Positions 33,470 through 42,509 of a stretch of 64,000 bases of DNA are shown piece by piece (the stretch's first letter is position 1; each line of letters starts with the position of its first letter). The stretch spans positions 62,001-126,000 of the forward strand of contig NZ_WTYV01000008.1 of the NCBI RefSeq assembly GCF_009827655.1. Reading direction: 5' to 3'. Both the position numbers and the translations under genes were made by a program. A model generated the notes under the pieces. That model made no database searches. It worked only from the letters and a program-made list of their open reading frames with translations, and was not told the origin of the DNA. Source of the DNA: Alteraurantiacibacter buctensis (GTDB lineage Bacteria > Pseudomonadota > Alphaproteobacteria > Sphingomonadales > Sphingomonadaceae).

Positions 33470-34912
33470 ATGAGGATCAGGTCACAGAACTGGCTAGCGG
33501 CAGGCCTTGCCGCAATGGCGCTGTCAGCCTGCGCCAGCGTGCCCGATCTGGGCGCGGCACCGCAATTGCGCGCGCCCGAATCGCTGGCGGCGGACCAGGC
33601 GCTGGCCGCAGCGCCCGCAGCCTTTCCGGATGACCGCTGGTGGACCCGCTGGCAGGATCCGCAGCTCGATGCCCTGGTGGCCGAGGCGCTGGCCGGGTCA
33701 CCCGATGTGGCGCTGGCCACCGCGCGACTGGCCCAGGCGCAGGCGATGGTCGGCCAGGCCCGGGCAGCCGGAGAGCCGCAGGTGGATCTGGAAGCCAGCG
33801 TCGGCGGTGTGCGCCCCAGCCTGAACCAGGGATTCCCGCGCGGTTTCCTGCCGGAAAACGTGCGCAGCCAGGGCTATCTGGGCCTGAACTTTGCCTTCGA
33901 TCCCGACCTGTGGGGCCGCCAGCGTGCCCAGCTTGCTGCGGCCACGTCAGGCGCCCGCGCGGCGGAGGTTGACGCAGCCCAGGCGCGGTTGCTCCTCGCC
34001 TCCTCGGTCGTGCGCACCTATGCCGACCTGATGGGCGCCTTCGCCCGGCGCGACCGCGCGCTTGAGACGATCGCCAATGCCGAGGCTGATCTGGGCGTCG
34101 CCCGGGAACGCAATGCGCGCGGGCTCGACAGTGCCATGCCGCTGCGCGCGGCGGAAGAAGCGCTCGATCGTGCCGAGGGCTCGCTGGCCCTGGCCGACGA
34201 GGAAATTGCCCTTGCCCGCAACATGCTTGCGGCACTGGTGGGCCAGGGGCCGGATCGCGGCCTTGCCATCGCCCGCCCGCAGATGGCCGATCCCTTCGCG
34301 CTGGCCCTGCCGCAAAACCTGCCGGCCGACCTGGTGGGCCGCCGTCCCGATCTGGTCGCCGCGCGCCTCAGGGCAGAAGCCGCCGCCGCCCGCATCGGCG
34401 TGGCGCGGGCCGATTTCTACCCCAGCGTGAACCTGGCTGCAGTGATCGGCTTGCAAGCCGTGCCGCTGGACCTGCTGTTCCGCCAATCCTCGCTGACCAC
34501 CCAGTTCGGCCCGGCGCTGCGCCTGCCGATCTTCGAAGGCGGGGCCATCGCCGCACGTTACGAAGGAGCGCGAGCCCAGTATGACGAGGCGGTAGCGGCC
34601 TATGACGCGGCCCTGCTCACCGCCGTGCGGCAGGTGGCCGATGCCGCCGCGCAGAAGCGGGCGATTGCCACTCAGCTTGCAGAGGCAACCGAAGCCTACA
34701 ACGCCGCCCGCGCGCAGCTTGCCCTGGCCCGCCAGCGTACGGATGCGGGGCTGGCCGACAGCCGTGCCGTGCTGAGCGAGCAGCGCGACGTGATCGCGGC
34801 AGAGCGTTCCGTAGCCGCGCTGGTGGCGCGTGACAGGCAAGCCGATGTGGCCCTGGCCGTGGCGCTGGGCGGCGGATTTGACGAGATGACGACCGATGAA
34901 GGATCGCAGTGA
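33470..34912 (+). CDS. Efflux outer-membrane lipoprotein (NodT/OprM family)
   Basis: Outer-membrane factor of a tripartite pump, 480 residues. A lipoprotein signal with lipobox LSAC puts the acylated Cys near residue 21. Two repeated OEP domains follow: WWTRWQDPQLDALVAEAL near residue 57 opens the first, and ADLVGRRPDLVAARLRAEAAAARIGVA near residue 285 the second, the hallmark of NodT-family channels. It forms a trimeric TolC-like duct with the adaptor and inner-membrane transporter encoded next. Its TGA overlaps the next ATG (TGATG). Regulation by the divergent TetR is likely. Confidence 0.9.
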   Translation: MRIRSQNWLAAGLAAMALSACASVPDLGAAPQLRAPESLAADQALAAAPAAFPDDRWWTRWQDPQLDALVAEALAGSPDVALATARLAQAQAMVGQARAAGEPQVDLEASVGGVRPSLNQGFPRGFLPENVRSQGYLGLNFAFDPDLWGRQRAQLAAATSGARAAEVDAAQARLLLASSVVRTYADLMGAFARRDRALETIANAEADLGVARERNARGLDSAMPLRAAEEALDRAEGSLALADEEIALARNMLAALVGQGPDRGLAIARPQMADPFALALPQNLPADLVGRRPDLVAARLRAEAAAARIGVARADFYPSVNLAAVIGLQAVPLDLLFRQSSLTTQFGPALRLPIFEGGAIAARYEGARAQYDEAVAAYDAALLTAVRQVADAAAQKRAIATQLAEATEAYNAARAQLALARQRTDAGLADSRAVLSEQRDVIAAERSVAALVARDRQADVALAVALGGGFDEMTTDEGSQ

Positions 34913-36066
34913 TGGATAGCGTGCAGCCCCCCGCACCCGCCGGGGCCGAAGTCGAGGTCGAAGGCGCCGCACCCAAGGTTGACCGGCGCGGCAAGTTGTT
35001 CCGCATCCTGGGCCTGGTCGTGCTTGCAGCCGCAATTGGCTGGGGCGCCTATTACTGGTTCTTCCAGCGCGGGTTCGTGGGCACGGACAATGCCTATGTC
35101 GCCGCTGAAAGCGCGGTCGTCACGCCGCGCCTGGCCGCAGCCGTGCGCGAAGTGCGCGTGGCCGATACCCAGGTGGTGAAGGCGGGTGACGTGCTGGTGG
35201 TGCTCGACGATGCCGATGCCCGCGTGGAACTGGCCGCTGCCGAAGCCGCGCTGCGCCAGGCCCAGCAGCGCTTCTCGCAGGCGCGGGCCAACGATCGCCA
35301 GCTTGGTGCCCGAGTGGCCGGGGCCAGCGCCGATATCGCCGCAGCGCAAGCCCGGCTGGTTTCAGCCGAGGCCGACCTGGCGCGCGCCAACGATGCCGTG
35401 TCGCGCCGCAGCGGACTAGCCGAGAGCGGTGCCGTGGCGGGAGAAGAGCTCAGCCAGGCCCGCGCCACGCAGGCTCAGGCCCGCGCCGCCGTGGATGCCG
35501 CGCGCGCCGCGCTCGCATCTGCCCAGGCCAACCGCGCCGCCGCCAGTGGCTCGGCCGATGCCAATGCCGTGATCACCCGCGTGGGCGACATGGCGGGCGA
35601 TCCTGACGTTCGCGCAGCGCAGGCCCGCGTGGACGCCGCACGCCTGATGCTGGAGAGGACCGTGATCCGCGCCCCCGTCGCCGGCACCGTCGCCCAGCGC
35701 ACCGTCCAGCCCGGCCAGCAGGTGGCCCCGGGCACGCCGTTGCTGCATGTGGTGCCGCTGGCCCAGGCTTTCGTGGAAGCGAACTTCCGCGAAACCCAGC
35801 TTGGCCCCGTGCGCGTGGGCCAGCCGGTGGAGCTGACCAGCGACTTTCACGGCAGTGATGTGGTCTATCATGGCCGTGTCAGCGGCATCGGGGCGGCTTC
35901 GGGTGCGGCATCCTCGCTGATTCCGGCACAGAACGCGTCGGGCAACTGGGTCAAGGTGGTGCAGCGCATCCCGGTGCGCATAGCGCTTGATGCCCGCGAG
36001 CTTGCGGCCCATCCGCTGCCGGTTGGCGCGTCGATGGAAGCCGAAATCGACACGCGCGGCAACTGA
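34912..36066 (+). CDS. EmrA/HlyD-type membrane fusion protein
   Basis: Periplasmic adaptor of 384 residues with a single membrane anchor at about residues 30-48 (ILGLVVLAAAIGWGAYYWF). A lipoyl/barrel-sandwich half follows (GTDNAYVAAESAVVTPRLAA), then a long alanine-rich coiled-coil hairpin (about residues 100-215) and the second lipoyl half (TVIRAPVAGTVAQRTVQPGQQV). The end is the beta-barrel region. GTDNAYV is typical of EmrA-type adaptors that serve MFS pumps. A GTG three bases upstream is an alternative start. It bridges the EmrB-like transporter and the NodT-type channel. Confidence 0.9.
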   Translation: MDSVQPPAPAGAEVEVEGAAPKVDRRGKLFRILGLVVLAAAIGWGAYYWFFQRGFVGTDNAYVAAESAVVTPRLAAAVREVRVADTQVVKAGDVLVVLDDADARVELAAAEAALRQAQQRFSQARANDRQLGARVAGASADIAAAQARLVSAEADLARANDAVSRRSGLAESGAVAGEELSQARATQAQARAAVDAARAALASAQANRAAASGSADANAVITRVGDMAGDPDVRAAQARVDAARLMLERTVIRAPVAGTVAQRTVQPGQQVAPGTPLLHVVPLAQAFVEANFRETQLGPVRVGQPVELTSDFHGSDVVYHGRVSGIGAASGAASSLIPAQNASGNWVKVVQRIPVRIALDARELAAHPLPVGASMEAEIDTRGN

Positions 36067-36077
36067 GGCACCGCACC

Positions 36078-37655
36078 GTGGCCAGGGCAGCAACCGTCGG
36101 CAGATCCCCGCCACCGCCCCCGCGACCGGGGGAGGCGCAAGCGCCGGAGTACCTGACCGGCTACAAGCTGATCCTGGCGGCCTTTGCCCTGGCGCTGTCC
36201 AACTTCGTGGTGGTGCTGGACATCACCATTGCTAACGTTTCCGTGCCGCACATTGCCGGCGGACTGGCCGTGTCGCCCAGCCAGGGGACCTGGGTGATCA
36301 CCTCCTACGCCGTGGCCGAGGCGATCGTGGTGCCGCTAACCGGGTGGCTGGCATACCGCTTCGGCACCTATCGCTGGCTACTGGTATCGCTGGCGGGCTT
36401 CGGCATCTTTTCCGCCCTGTGCGGGGCGGCCCGTTCGATCGAGCTGCTGATTGCCTTCCGGGTGTTGCAGGGCCTGTTCGGCGGGCCGATCATGCCGCTG
36501 ACCCAGGCAATGCTGACCCGCGTGTTCCCTCCGGAGAAGATCCCGATGGCCATGGGCCTGTGGGCCACCACCACGATCACCGCGCCGATCTTCGGGCCGA
36601 TCCTTGGGGGGTGGATTTCGGACAACTGGTCGTGGCCGTGGATCTTTTTCATCAACGCGCCGGTGCTGGCCCTGTCGCTGTTCGCGGTGATGCAGTTGCT
36701 GCCGAAGTTCGAGACCCCGCGCCGCAAGATGCCGATCGACCTGGTCGGGCTGGCGCTGCTGATCGTTTGGGTCGGTGCCTTCCAGCTGATGCTGGACACC
36801 GGGCGCGAGCATGACTGGTTCAATTCCCCCTTCGTGGTGACCATGGCCATCGTGGCGGTGATCGGCCTGTTCGCCTTCCTGATCTGGGAGTGGTACGAGG
36901 AACACCCGATCGTGAACCTGCGGCTGCTGCGCAACCGCACGCTGTGGGTGTCCACCGTGGCCATGTCGATGGGCTATGCGGCCATGTTCGCCGGCGTGGT
37001 GCTGGTGCCTTTGTGGCTGCAGCAGGTGATGGGTTACACTGCCACAGAGGCAGGTCACATCACCGGCGCGCAGGGCGTTTTTGCCGTGCTGATGGCCCCG
37101 CTGGCGGCCATGCTGATGGCCAAGGTGGATGTGCGCATCCCGATCTGCCTGGGCGTGGTCTGGCTGGCCTTTGCCAGCCTGCTGCGCATCCAGTGGAGCA
37201 CCGACACGACCTGGTGGGGTCTCATCACCCCGCAACTGCTGCAGGGGCTGGGCATGCCGTTCTTCTTCGTGGCCCTGACCACCTTTTCGCTGTCGGGCGT
37301 CCGGCCGGAAAACGTCGCCTCGGCGGCGGGGATCGTCACCTTCGCGCGCACGATGGCAGGCGCGGTGGCAACGGCCGTTGCCTCAACCCTGTGGCTGGAT
37401 CACGCCCAGGTCCAGCGGGCCGAACTGGTACCGGCGATGAACGGGGTGGATCAGGCCGTGGCGACCATGGAAGGCGCAGGACTGGGCCATCAGCAGGCCG
37501 TGGGCACGCTGTCGATGCTGGTGGAAATGCAGGCGATGACCAACTCTGCGCTGTTCATTTTTGCTCTGGCCACGGTCCTGTTGCTGGCCAGCGCCTTTCT
37601 GATCTGGCTGGCCCCCAAGCCCACGGGCAGCCTGAAGCCCGGGGTTGCGCACTAG
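36078..37655 (+). CDS. EmrB/QacA-type MFS drug exporter (DHA2)
   Basis: Inner-membrane proton-driven exporter of 525 residues with 14 predicted helices (DHA2 family). The GTG at 36078 is the start that fits, 11 bp after the adaptor stop. Family markers are visible: the first helix VVVLDITIANVSVPHIAGGL (motif D1), then GWLAYRFGTYRWLLVS, RVLQGLFGGPIMPLTQAM and the motif C-like GPILGGWISDNWSWPWIFFIN. It completes the outer-membrane factor-EmrA-EmrB operon. Substrates are unknown; a pump next to aromatic catabolism genes might remove toxic phenolics or quinones, but that is only suggested by position. Confidence 0.9.
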   Translation: MARAATVGRSPPPPPRPGEAQAPEYLTGYKLILAAFALALSNFVVVLDITIANVSVPHIAGGLAVSPSQGTWVITSYAVAEAIVVPLTGWLAYRFGTYRWLLVSLAGFGIFSALCGAARSIELLIAFRVLQGLFGGPIMPLTQAMLTRVFPPEKIPMAMGLWATTTITAPIFGPILGGWISDNWSWPWIFFINAPVLALSLFAVMQLLPKFETPRRKMPIDLVGLALLIVWVGAFQLMLDTGREHDWFNSPFVVTMAIVAVIGLFAFLIWEWYEEHPIVNLRLLRNRTLWVSTVAMSMGYAAMFAGVVLVPLWLQQVMGYTATEAGHITGAQGVFAVLMAPLAAMLMAKVDVRIPICLGVVWLAFASLLRIQWSTDTTWWGLITPQLLQGLGMPFFFVALTTFSLSGVRPENVASAAGIVTFARTMAGAVATAVASTLWLDHAQVQRAELVPAMNGVDQAVATMEGAGLGHQQAVGTLSMLVEMQAMTNSALFIFALATVLLLASAFLIWLAPKPTGSLKPGVAH

Positions 37656-37673
37656 GCTCGGGGACTGCGGCGG

Positions 37674-37862
37674 TCAGCGACTGCAGGTGTTGATCCCGAC
37701 CAGCGAATAGAGCGGGCAGGTCCGCAGCAGCCCGGTGGCGAGCGGCACCAGCCCGATCCAGCCCCAGGGGGTCTGCGGGCCCACAAAGACAAGCGCGATC
37801 AGGAACACTCCCAGGACCACCCGCACCAGGCGATCTAGCGAACCGACATTGGTCTTGAACAT
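37674..37862 (-). CDS. DUF2892 small membrane protein
   Basis: A 62-residue protein starting MFKTNVGSLDRLVRVVLG, the common opening of DUF2892 (YgaP transmembrane-like) proteins. One long or two short membrane helices follow, with a Cys in LLRTCPLYSLVGINTC. The ATG at 37862 has GGGAG at 9-bp spacing; longer frames upstream lack homology. The family often accompanies rhodanese domains, but this copy stands alone. Function unknown. Confidence 0.78.
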   Translation of the reverse strand: MFKTNVGSLDRLVRVVLGVFLIALVFVGPQTPWGWIGLVPLATGLLRTCPLYSLVGINTCSR

Positions 37863-38010
37863 GGCATGGTTCTCCCTTGTTGCCGTGCCAATGGCACAAG
37901 GGGACATAGCCGGCATTGACGGCGATCAAGCGCTGGCGAACGCTACAGAAGGGGCTTGCCGCAGGCCGCCTTTGGCCAACTGGCACCATCTGTCCATATC
38001 GGAAGGAAGA

Positions 38011-38085
38011 TGGTGGGCGCGACAGGGATTGAACCTGTGACCCCACCCGTGTGAAGGGTGTGCTCTACCGCTGAGCTACGCGCCC
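38011..38085 (-). tRNA. tRNA-Val (CAC)
   Basis: A 75-nt tRNA on the minus strand, with the CCA end encoded (revcomp of TGG at 38011-38013). The acceptor arms GGGCGCG and CGCGCCC pair perfectly. The D arm (GCTC...GAGC), the anticodon stem CACCC/GGGTG with loop TTCACAC, and the T arm with GGTTCAATCC are all present. The anticodon in the loop is CAC, reading Val codon GTG. Confidence 0.96.
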
Positions 38086-38150
38086 GCCGGGACCGGTAAG
38101 GTCCGTGCAGGGGCGGGCCATTGCCACGGCAAAAGCCCCTTGGCAAGCGC

Positions 38151-40079
38151 TCAATGCGCGAAAATTCGCGTGGCCAGCATCTGCCACCAGCTGCCGCCAG
38201 CGATTGCCTGCGGGGCGGGGCGGCTGGCATCGGTGGCAAGACACTCAAGGCACAGCACGCGGGCCCCCGGCCGGGCGATCAGGCGCTCCATGTCACCCAC
38301 CGCGCGGGCAAGGGCCTGCTGCTGGCGCGAGGCCATCAGGCCGCTGACGGAGACGAGGTCCGGCCCGCTGCCGGCCGGCGCGGTGCCGCCGCCGACCAGG
38401 CCGGCGATCATCTCGTCCCACGGGTCCGGCGGGCTGACGAGGTACTTTGCGTGCCACGATCCTTCGGCCAGGTCCGCCTCGGCAGCAGCCCAGGCCAGGG
38501 CATCGTCGAGGCCGCCGAACTGGTCGACCAGGCCCAGCTGGCGGGCGGTACCGCCGGTCCAGACGCGGCCCTGGCCCAGCTCGTCGGCGCGGGCGCGGGT
38601 GATCTGGCGGCTTTGCGCCACCAGGCCCAGGAAGGTGTCATAGATCGCGGCGGTCTCGGCCTGCAGCAGAGCCTGGGCTTCGGGAGTGAGGCCGCCCAGC
38701 AGGTCAGGCTGGCCGGACAGCGGGGTGGTTTTCACCCCGTCGGACCGCACGCCGTACTCGGCCAGCACGGTCTCGAAGGTGGGGATCACCGAGAAGACCC
38801 CGATCGAGCCGGTGATCGTTTCCGGCTGGGCAAAGATCCGGTCGGCGGGCGTCGCCACCCAGTAGCCGCCACTGGCCGCATAGTTGCCCATGCTGACCGC
38901 GATCGGAATGTCCTTGTCCTTGAAGCGCATGATCGCGCGGCGGATCGCTTCCGAACCGGTGACCGAGCCGCCTGGCGAATCGACCCGCACCACCAGCGCC
39001 GCCAGGTCATCGTTCAGCGCATCGTCGAGCAGGCCGACGATCCGTTCCGCGCCTGCCTCGCCCGGGCCGGCGCTGCCGTCGGAAATCTCGCCGGCGATGG
39101 TGATCACGCCGATCGCCTTGCTGCCGCCGCCGGTCAGGCTGCGCAGGCCGCTGCCGTTTTCCGGCTCGAGGTTGGCGAAGTAGGTGTCAAAGTCGGTGCT
39201 GGCGAAAGTGCCCGGGCGATCGTCCCAGGCATCCTCGCCCGCCACTTCGGCCACGCGGGCGGCCCACTGGTCGCGGGTGCCGATCTTGTCGACCAGTCCG
39301 GCGGCCAGCGAAGCGCGTGCCAGGCTGCCCTGCGCGGCCATCAGGTCGACAAGGCCGGTGGTCGCCTGGTCGATCTTCACCTGCGGGCGGGCCTGGCGCA
39401 GGTGCGCCTGCCATTCTTCCCAGATCGCGGTGATATACTGGGTGGCGTTCTCGCGCGCGGGCTCGGACATGCCGCTGCCCGAATAGGGTTCCACCGCGCT
39501 CTTGAAGGTGCCCACCTTGAAGATGTGCGCGGTCACGCCATAGCGTTGCAGCGCCTCGCCGAAATAGAGATTGCTGCCGCCAGGGCCAAGGATGGCGGCG
39601 CCGCCCAGCGGATCCACCCATACCTCGCTGGCATGGCCGGCCAGGGCCACCGCATCGTCGGCATAGGCCACGCCGAAGGCCAGCACCGGCTTGTCCGCCG
39701 CGCGGAACCGGCCCAGCGCCTCGGCTACTTCCTGCACCGATACGTGGGGGCCGCCGGTGAAGCTGGTCAGATCGAGCGCGATGGCCTTGATCCGCTCGTC
39801 GGTAGCTGCATCGTCGATCGCGCGCACCAGGTCGCGCGCGGCATACTGGCGGGTGGGAATGGCGCTGGAGAGGAGGCCTTCCAGCGGGTCAGCCGGGGCC
39901 ACTTCCTCGGCCAGCGAACCGTCCAGCTCAAGCAGCAGCGCGCCATCGCGCACCTGGGCGGGGGCGGGGGCGGCGCGCAGGGCGGCAAACAGCAGGGTGA
40001 AGAACAGCAGGAAGAAGCACAGCGCCAGGCCATCCTTGATGCCCACCAGCAGCCGCCAGACCTTGCCCGCAAAACTCAT
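38151..40079 (-). CDS. sppA: Signal peptide peptidase SppA, 67K type
   Basis: Membrane-bound serine protease (peptidase family S49) that degrades cleaved signal peptides in the periplasm. With the ATG at 40079 the protein has 642 residues, fitting the long (67K) SppA form with tandem S49 domains. A transmembrane anchor lies near residues 17-38 ([19 protein letters not shown]). The catalytic Lys is in [15 protein letters not shown] of the N-terminal domain, and the nucleophile Ser in [11 protein letters not shown] of the C-terminal domain. It diverges from pyrB with a 111-bp gap. The Val tRNA lies 65 bp downstream on the same strand. Confidence 0.92.
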   Translation of the reverse strand: MSFAGKVWRLLVGIKDGLALCFFLLFFTLLFAALRAAPAPAQVRDGALLLELDGSLAEEVAPADPLEGLLSSAIPTRQYAARDLVRAIDDAATDERIKAIALDLTSFTGGPHVSVQEVAEALGRFRAADKPVLAFGVAYADDAVALAGHASEVWVDPLGGAAILGPGGSNLYFGEALQRYGVTAHIFKVGTFKSAVEPYSGSGMSEPARENATQYITAIWEEWQAHLRQARPQVKIDQATTGLVDLMAAQGSLARASLAAGLVDKIGTRDQWAARVAEVAGEDAWDDRPGTFASTDFDTYFANLEPENGSGLRSLTGGGSKAIGVITIAGEISDGSAGPGEAGAERIVGLLDDALNDDLAALVVRVDSPGGSVTGSEAIRRAIMRFKDKDIPIAVSMGNYAASGGYWVATPADRIFAQPETITGSIGVFSVIPTFETVLAEYGVRSDGVKTTPLSGQPDLLGGLTPEAQALLQAETAAIYDTFLGLVAQSRQITRARADELGQGRVWTGGTARQLGLVDQFGGLDDALAWAAAEADLAEGSWHAKYLVSPPDPWDEMIAGLVGGGTAPAGSGPDLVSVSGLMASRQQQALARAVGDMERLIARPGARVLCLECLATDASRPAPQAIAGGSWWQMLATRIFAH

Positions 40080-40190
40080 ATTGGTGCCCCGTGTCGATTG
40101 CATGGGGCATTAGGTAGGGGGACGGCGGCGCTTGCGCCAGCGGGAAAGCGCTTGAGTGTATTACCCCGCTCGACTAGGGGCTTAGCTTTA

Positions 40191-41228
40191 ATGACATCCG
40201 TGACAACACCCCCTGCATCGTCCCGCTATCCGGCGGGGAGAAGGGCCTTCCCGCACCGTGACCTGATCGCCATCGGCGCGCTGGCCACACACGAAATCCT
40301 GTTCCTGCTGGACGAGGCGGAACGCTGGGTGGCCTTCAACCGCCAGCCGCAGAAGCGCGCCGAGGCGCTGGCCGGCCTGACCATCATCAACGCCTTCTTC
40401 GAAAACTCCACCCGCACGCTGCTGAGCTTCGAGATCGCCGGCAAGCGGCTGGGGGCGGATGTGGTCAACATGCACGCCGCCCAGTCCAGCGTGAAGAAGG
40501 GCGAAACGCTGATCGACACGGCGATGACGCTGAACGCCATGCGCGCCGATGCCATCGTGATTCGCCACCAATCCAGCGGGGCGGTGGGGCTGATCGCCGG
40601 CAAGGTGGATTGCCCGGTGCTCAACGCGGGGGACGGGCAGCACGAACACCCCACCCAGGCGCTGCTCGATGCGCTGGCCCTGCGCCAGACACTGCGCGCG
40701 CGCGGCGAACTGGCCAGCGACGGCACGCTGACCGGCCTGAAGGTGACGATCTGCGGCGATGTGCTGCACAGCCGGGTGGCGCGCTCGAACATGCTGTGCC
40801 TGCAGGCGCTGGGGGCCGTGGTGCGCGTTTGTGCGCCGCCGGCGTTGCTGCCGATGGGGCTGGACATGATCGGGGCCGAGGCCTTCACCGATTTCGACGC
40901 CGCGCTGGCGGGCGCCGACGTGGTGATGATGCTGCGCCTGCAGAACGAACGGATGGACGGCCAGTTCATCCCGTCCCCCCGCGAATATCGCCACCTATAC
41001 GGCCTCACCCAGGCGCGGCTGGCGCTGGCGGGCGGCAATGCCATCGTCATGCACCCGGGTCCGATGAACCGCGGGGTGGAGATCGACAGCGACGTGGCCG
41101 ACATGCCCGGCCGCTCGATTATCACCCAGCAGGTGGAAATGGGCGTGGCCATGCGCATGGCCTGCCTGGAAGTGCTGACCCGGCGTGCGCGCGGCATTGC
41201 CGGCTGGGGCGATGGAGAATGGGTATGA
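40191..41228 (+). CDS. pyrB: Aspartate carbamoyltransferase catalytic chain
   Basis: Condenses carbamoyl phosphate and aspartate to N-carbamoyl-L-aspartate in pyrimidine synthesis. The ATG at 40191 gives 345 residues, slightly longer than the E. coli chain because of an N-terminal tail of about 20 residues. The carbamoyl-phosphate motif FENSTRT is near residue 70, and HPTQALLD near residue 151, [11 protein letters not shown] near 188 and HPGPMNRG near 287 follow. Its stop overlaps the dihydroorotase-like gene as ATGA. In Pseudomonas-type pyrBC' operons the two proteins form a dodecameric complex, and the coupling here suggests the same. Confidence 0.95.
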   Translation: MTSVTTPPASSRYPAGRRAFPHRDLIAIGALATHEILFLLDEAERWVAFNRQPQKRAEALAGLTIINAFFENSTRTLLSFEIAGKRLGADVVNMHAAQSSVKKGETLIDTAMTLNAMRADAIVIRHQSSGAVGLIAGKVDCPVLNAGDGQHEHPTQALLDALALRQTLRARGELASDGTLTGLKVTICGDVLHSRVARSNMLCLQALGAVVRVCAPPALLPMGLDMIGAEAFTDFDAALAGADVVMMLRLQNERMDGQFIPSPREYRHLYGLTQARLALAGGNAIVMHPGPMNRGVEIDSDVADMPGRSIITQQVEMGVAMRMACLEVLTRRARGIAGWGDGEWV

Positions 41229-42454
41229 AGCAGCAGCGGCCCATCACCATCACCGGCGGGCGGCTGGTGACGCCCGCAGGGGTTGTGGAGAAAACGCTGC
41301 GGCTGGCCGATGGCCTGATCGCGGCTCTGGGGGAAAGCCCGGCCGAGGGCGACCAGGTGATCGACGCGCGCGGGCAACTGGTTGCACCCGGCCTGGTCGA
41401 TTGCTGTGTCTTCACCGTGGACAAGCCCGCGTTCCACTTCGGGGGGATCACGCGGGCTGGCCTGATGCCCGACCAGAACCCGCCGCTGGACCATCCGGCG
41501 CGGGTGCGGTTTGCGGCCAGCAGCGGCAAGCCGGACATGTGGGTGCACCCGCTGGCTGCCGCCACGCAGGGGCTGGCGGGCGAGCAACTGGCGGAGATCG
41601 CGATGATGCGCGATGCCGGGGCCAAGGCCGTAGCGACGGGCCGTGCGTGGATTGCCGATTCGGGCGTGATGCTGCGGCTGATGCAATATGCCGCGATGCT
41701 GGGCCTGGTGGTCATCACTCATGCCGAGGACGGGGGACTGGCCGGCAAGGCCGTGGCCACGGCGGGCGAAATGGCCACAAGGCTCGGCCTGCCTTCCGCT
41801 CCAGCCGAGGCCGAGGCCCTCGCCGTGGCGCGTGACATTGCCCTGGCCGAGATGACCGGCGCGCGCCTGCACCTGCGGCAGGTGACCACGCGCGGCGCGC
41901 TGGCGCTGGTGCGCGCGGCGAAGGCACGGGGCGTGGCGGTGACCGCCGGCGTGACCCCGGCCCATTTCATGCTGAGCGACCTGGCGCTGGCGGGGTTCCG
42001 TACCTTTGCCCGCCTTTCGCCGCCGCTGCGGCCCGAGGATGACCGGCAGGCGGTGATCGAGGCCCTGGCCGATGGTACGATCGACGTGGTCGCCAGCGGC
42101 CACGATCCGCGCGGGCCGGAAGACAAGCGCCTGCCCTTTGCCGATGCCGCGCCGGGCATGGCCGGGGCCGAGACGCTGCTGCCGATGGTCCTTTCGCTGG
42201 TGCGCGACGGCGTGATCGACCTGTCCCGCGCCTTCGACCTGATGGCCGGCGCGCCCGCGCGGCTGCTGGGCGTGAATGCGGGTGTGTTGGCACCTGGGGC
42301 CGAGGCTGACGTGGCATTGGTCGACCCGGAGAAGCCGTGGGTGGTCGATGCCCGCCGGATGGAGGCCCAGGCCGGCAACACGCCGTTCGATCGCCAGCCG
42401 GTCCAGGGCCGGGTGACGGCCCTGTGGAAGGGCGGCGTGGCGATCAGGGGCTGA
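41225..42454 (+). CDS. Dihydroorotase-like protein, probably non-catalytic PyrC'
   Basis: A 409-residue amidohydrolase-fold protein of the dihydroorotase family, coupled to pyrB by ATGA. The key metal residues are missing. Where active enzymes have DxHxH after the first strand, this protein has D59-C60-C61-V62-F63. Where they have a metal-binding Asp in SDHAPH, it has S-G292-H293-D-P-R. A lone His is kept in ITHAEDGG (His166). This matches the inactive PyrC' proteins that scaffold aspartate carbamoyltransferase in Pseudomonas and relatives. An active dihydroorotase should be encoded elsewhere in the genome. If the name pyrC is used, it should be marked as probably non-catalytic. Confidence 0.85.
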   Translation: MKQQRPITITGGRLVTPAGVVEKTLRLADGLIAALGESPAEGDQVIDARGQLVAPGLVDCCVFTVDKPAFHFGGITRAGLMPDQNPPLDHPARVRFAASSGKPDMWVHPLAAATQGLAGEQLAEIAMMRDAGAKAVATGRAWIADSGVMLRLMQYAAMLGLVVITHAEDGGLAGKAVATAGEMATRLGLPSAPAEAEALAVARDIALAEMTGARLHLRQVTTRGALALVRAAKARGVAVTAGVTPAHFMLSDLALAGFRTFARLSPPLRPEDDRQAVIEALADGTIDVVASGHDPRGPEDKRLPFADAAPGMAGAETLLPMVLSLVRDGVIDLSRAFDLMAGAPARLLGVNAGVLAPGAEADVALVDPEKPWVVDARRMEAQAGNTPFDRQPVQGRVTALWKGGVAIRG

Positions 42455-42463
42455 ACGCAAAAC

Positions 42464-42485
42464 GGCCCGCCGTTTCCGGCAGGCC
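42464..42485. terminator. Bidirectional hairpin between pyrC' and SPOR gene
   Basis: The arms GGCC-C-GCCG and CGGC-A-GGCC pair around a TTTC loop with one mismatch. AAAA precedes the hairpin on one side and CTTGT follows on the other, in the 55-bp gap between convergent genes. A plausible terminator for both directions. Confidence 0.55.
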
Positions 42486-42509
42486 GCTTGTGTTAGCTGT
42501 CGGCTTGGC

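Noticed and set aside
37985-38010. Weak hairpin CCATCT/AGATGG downstream of the Val tRNA
   Set aside because: Only 6 bp with a 16-nt loop and no T run, so it is too weak to call a terminator.
38121-40190. Very long plus-strand open frame antisense to sppA, running into pyrB
   Set aside because: The part before 40191 is a shadow of sppA. Only the pyrB portion matches a real protein, with its own ATG.
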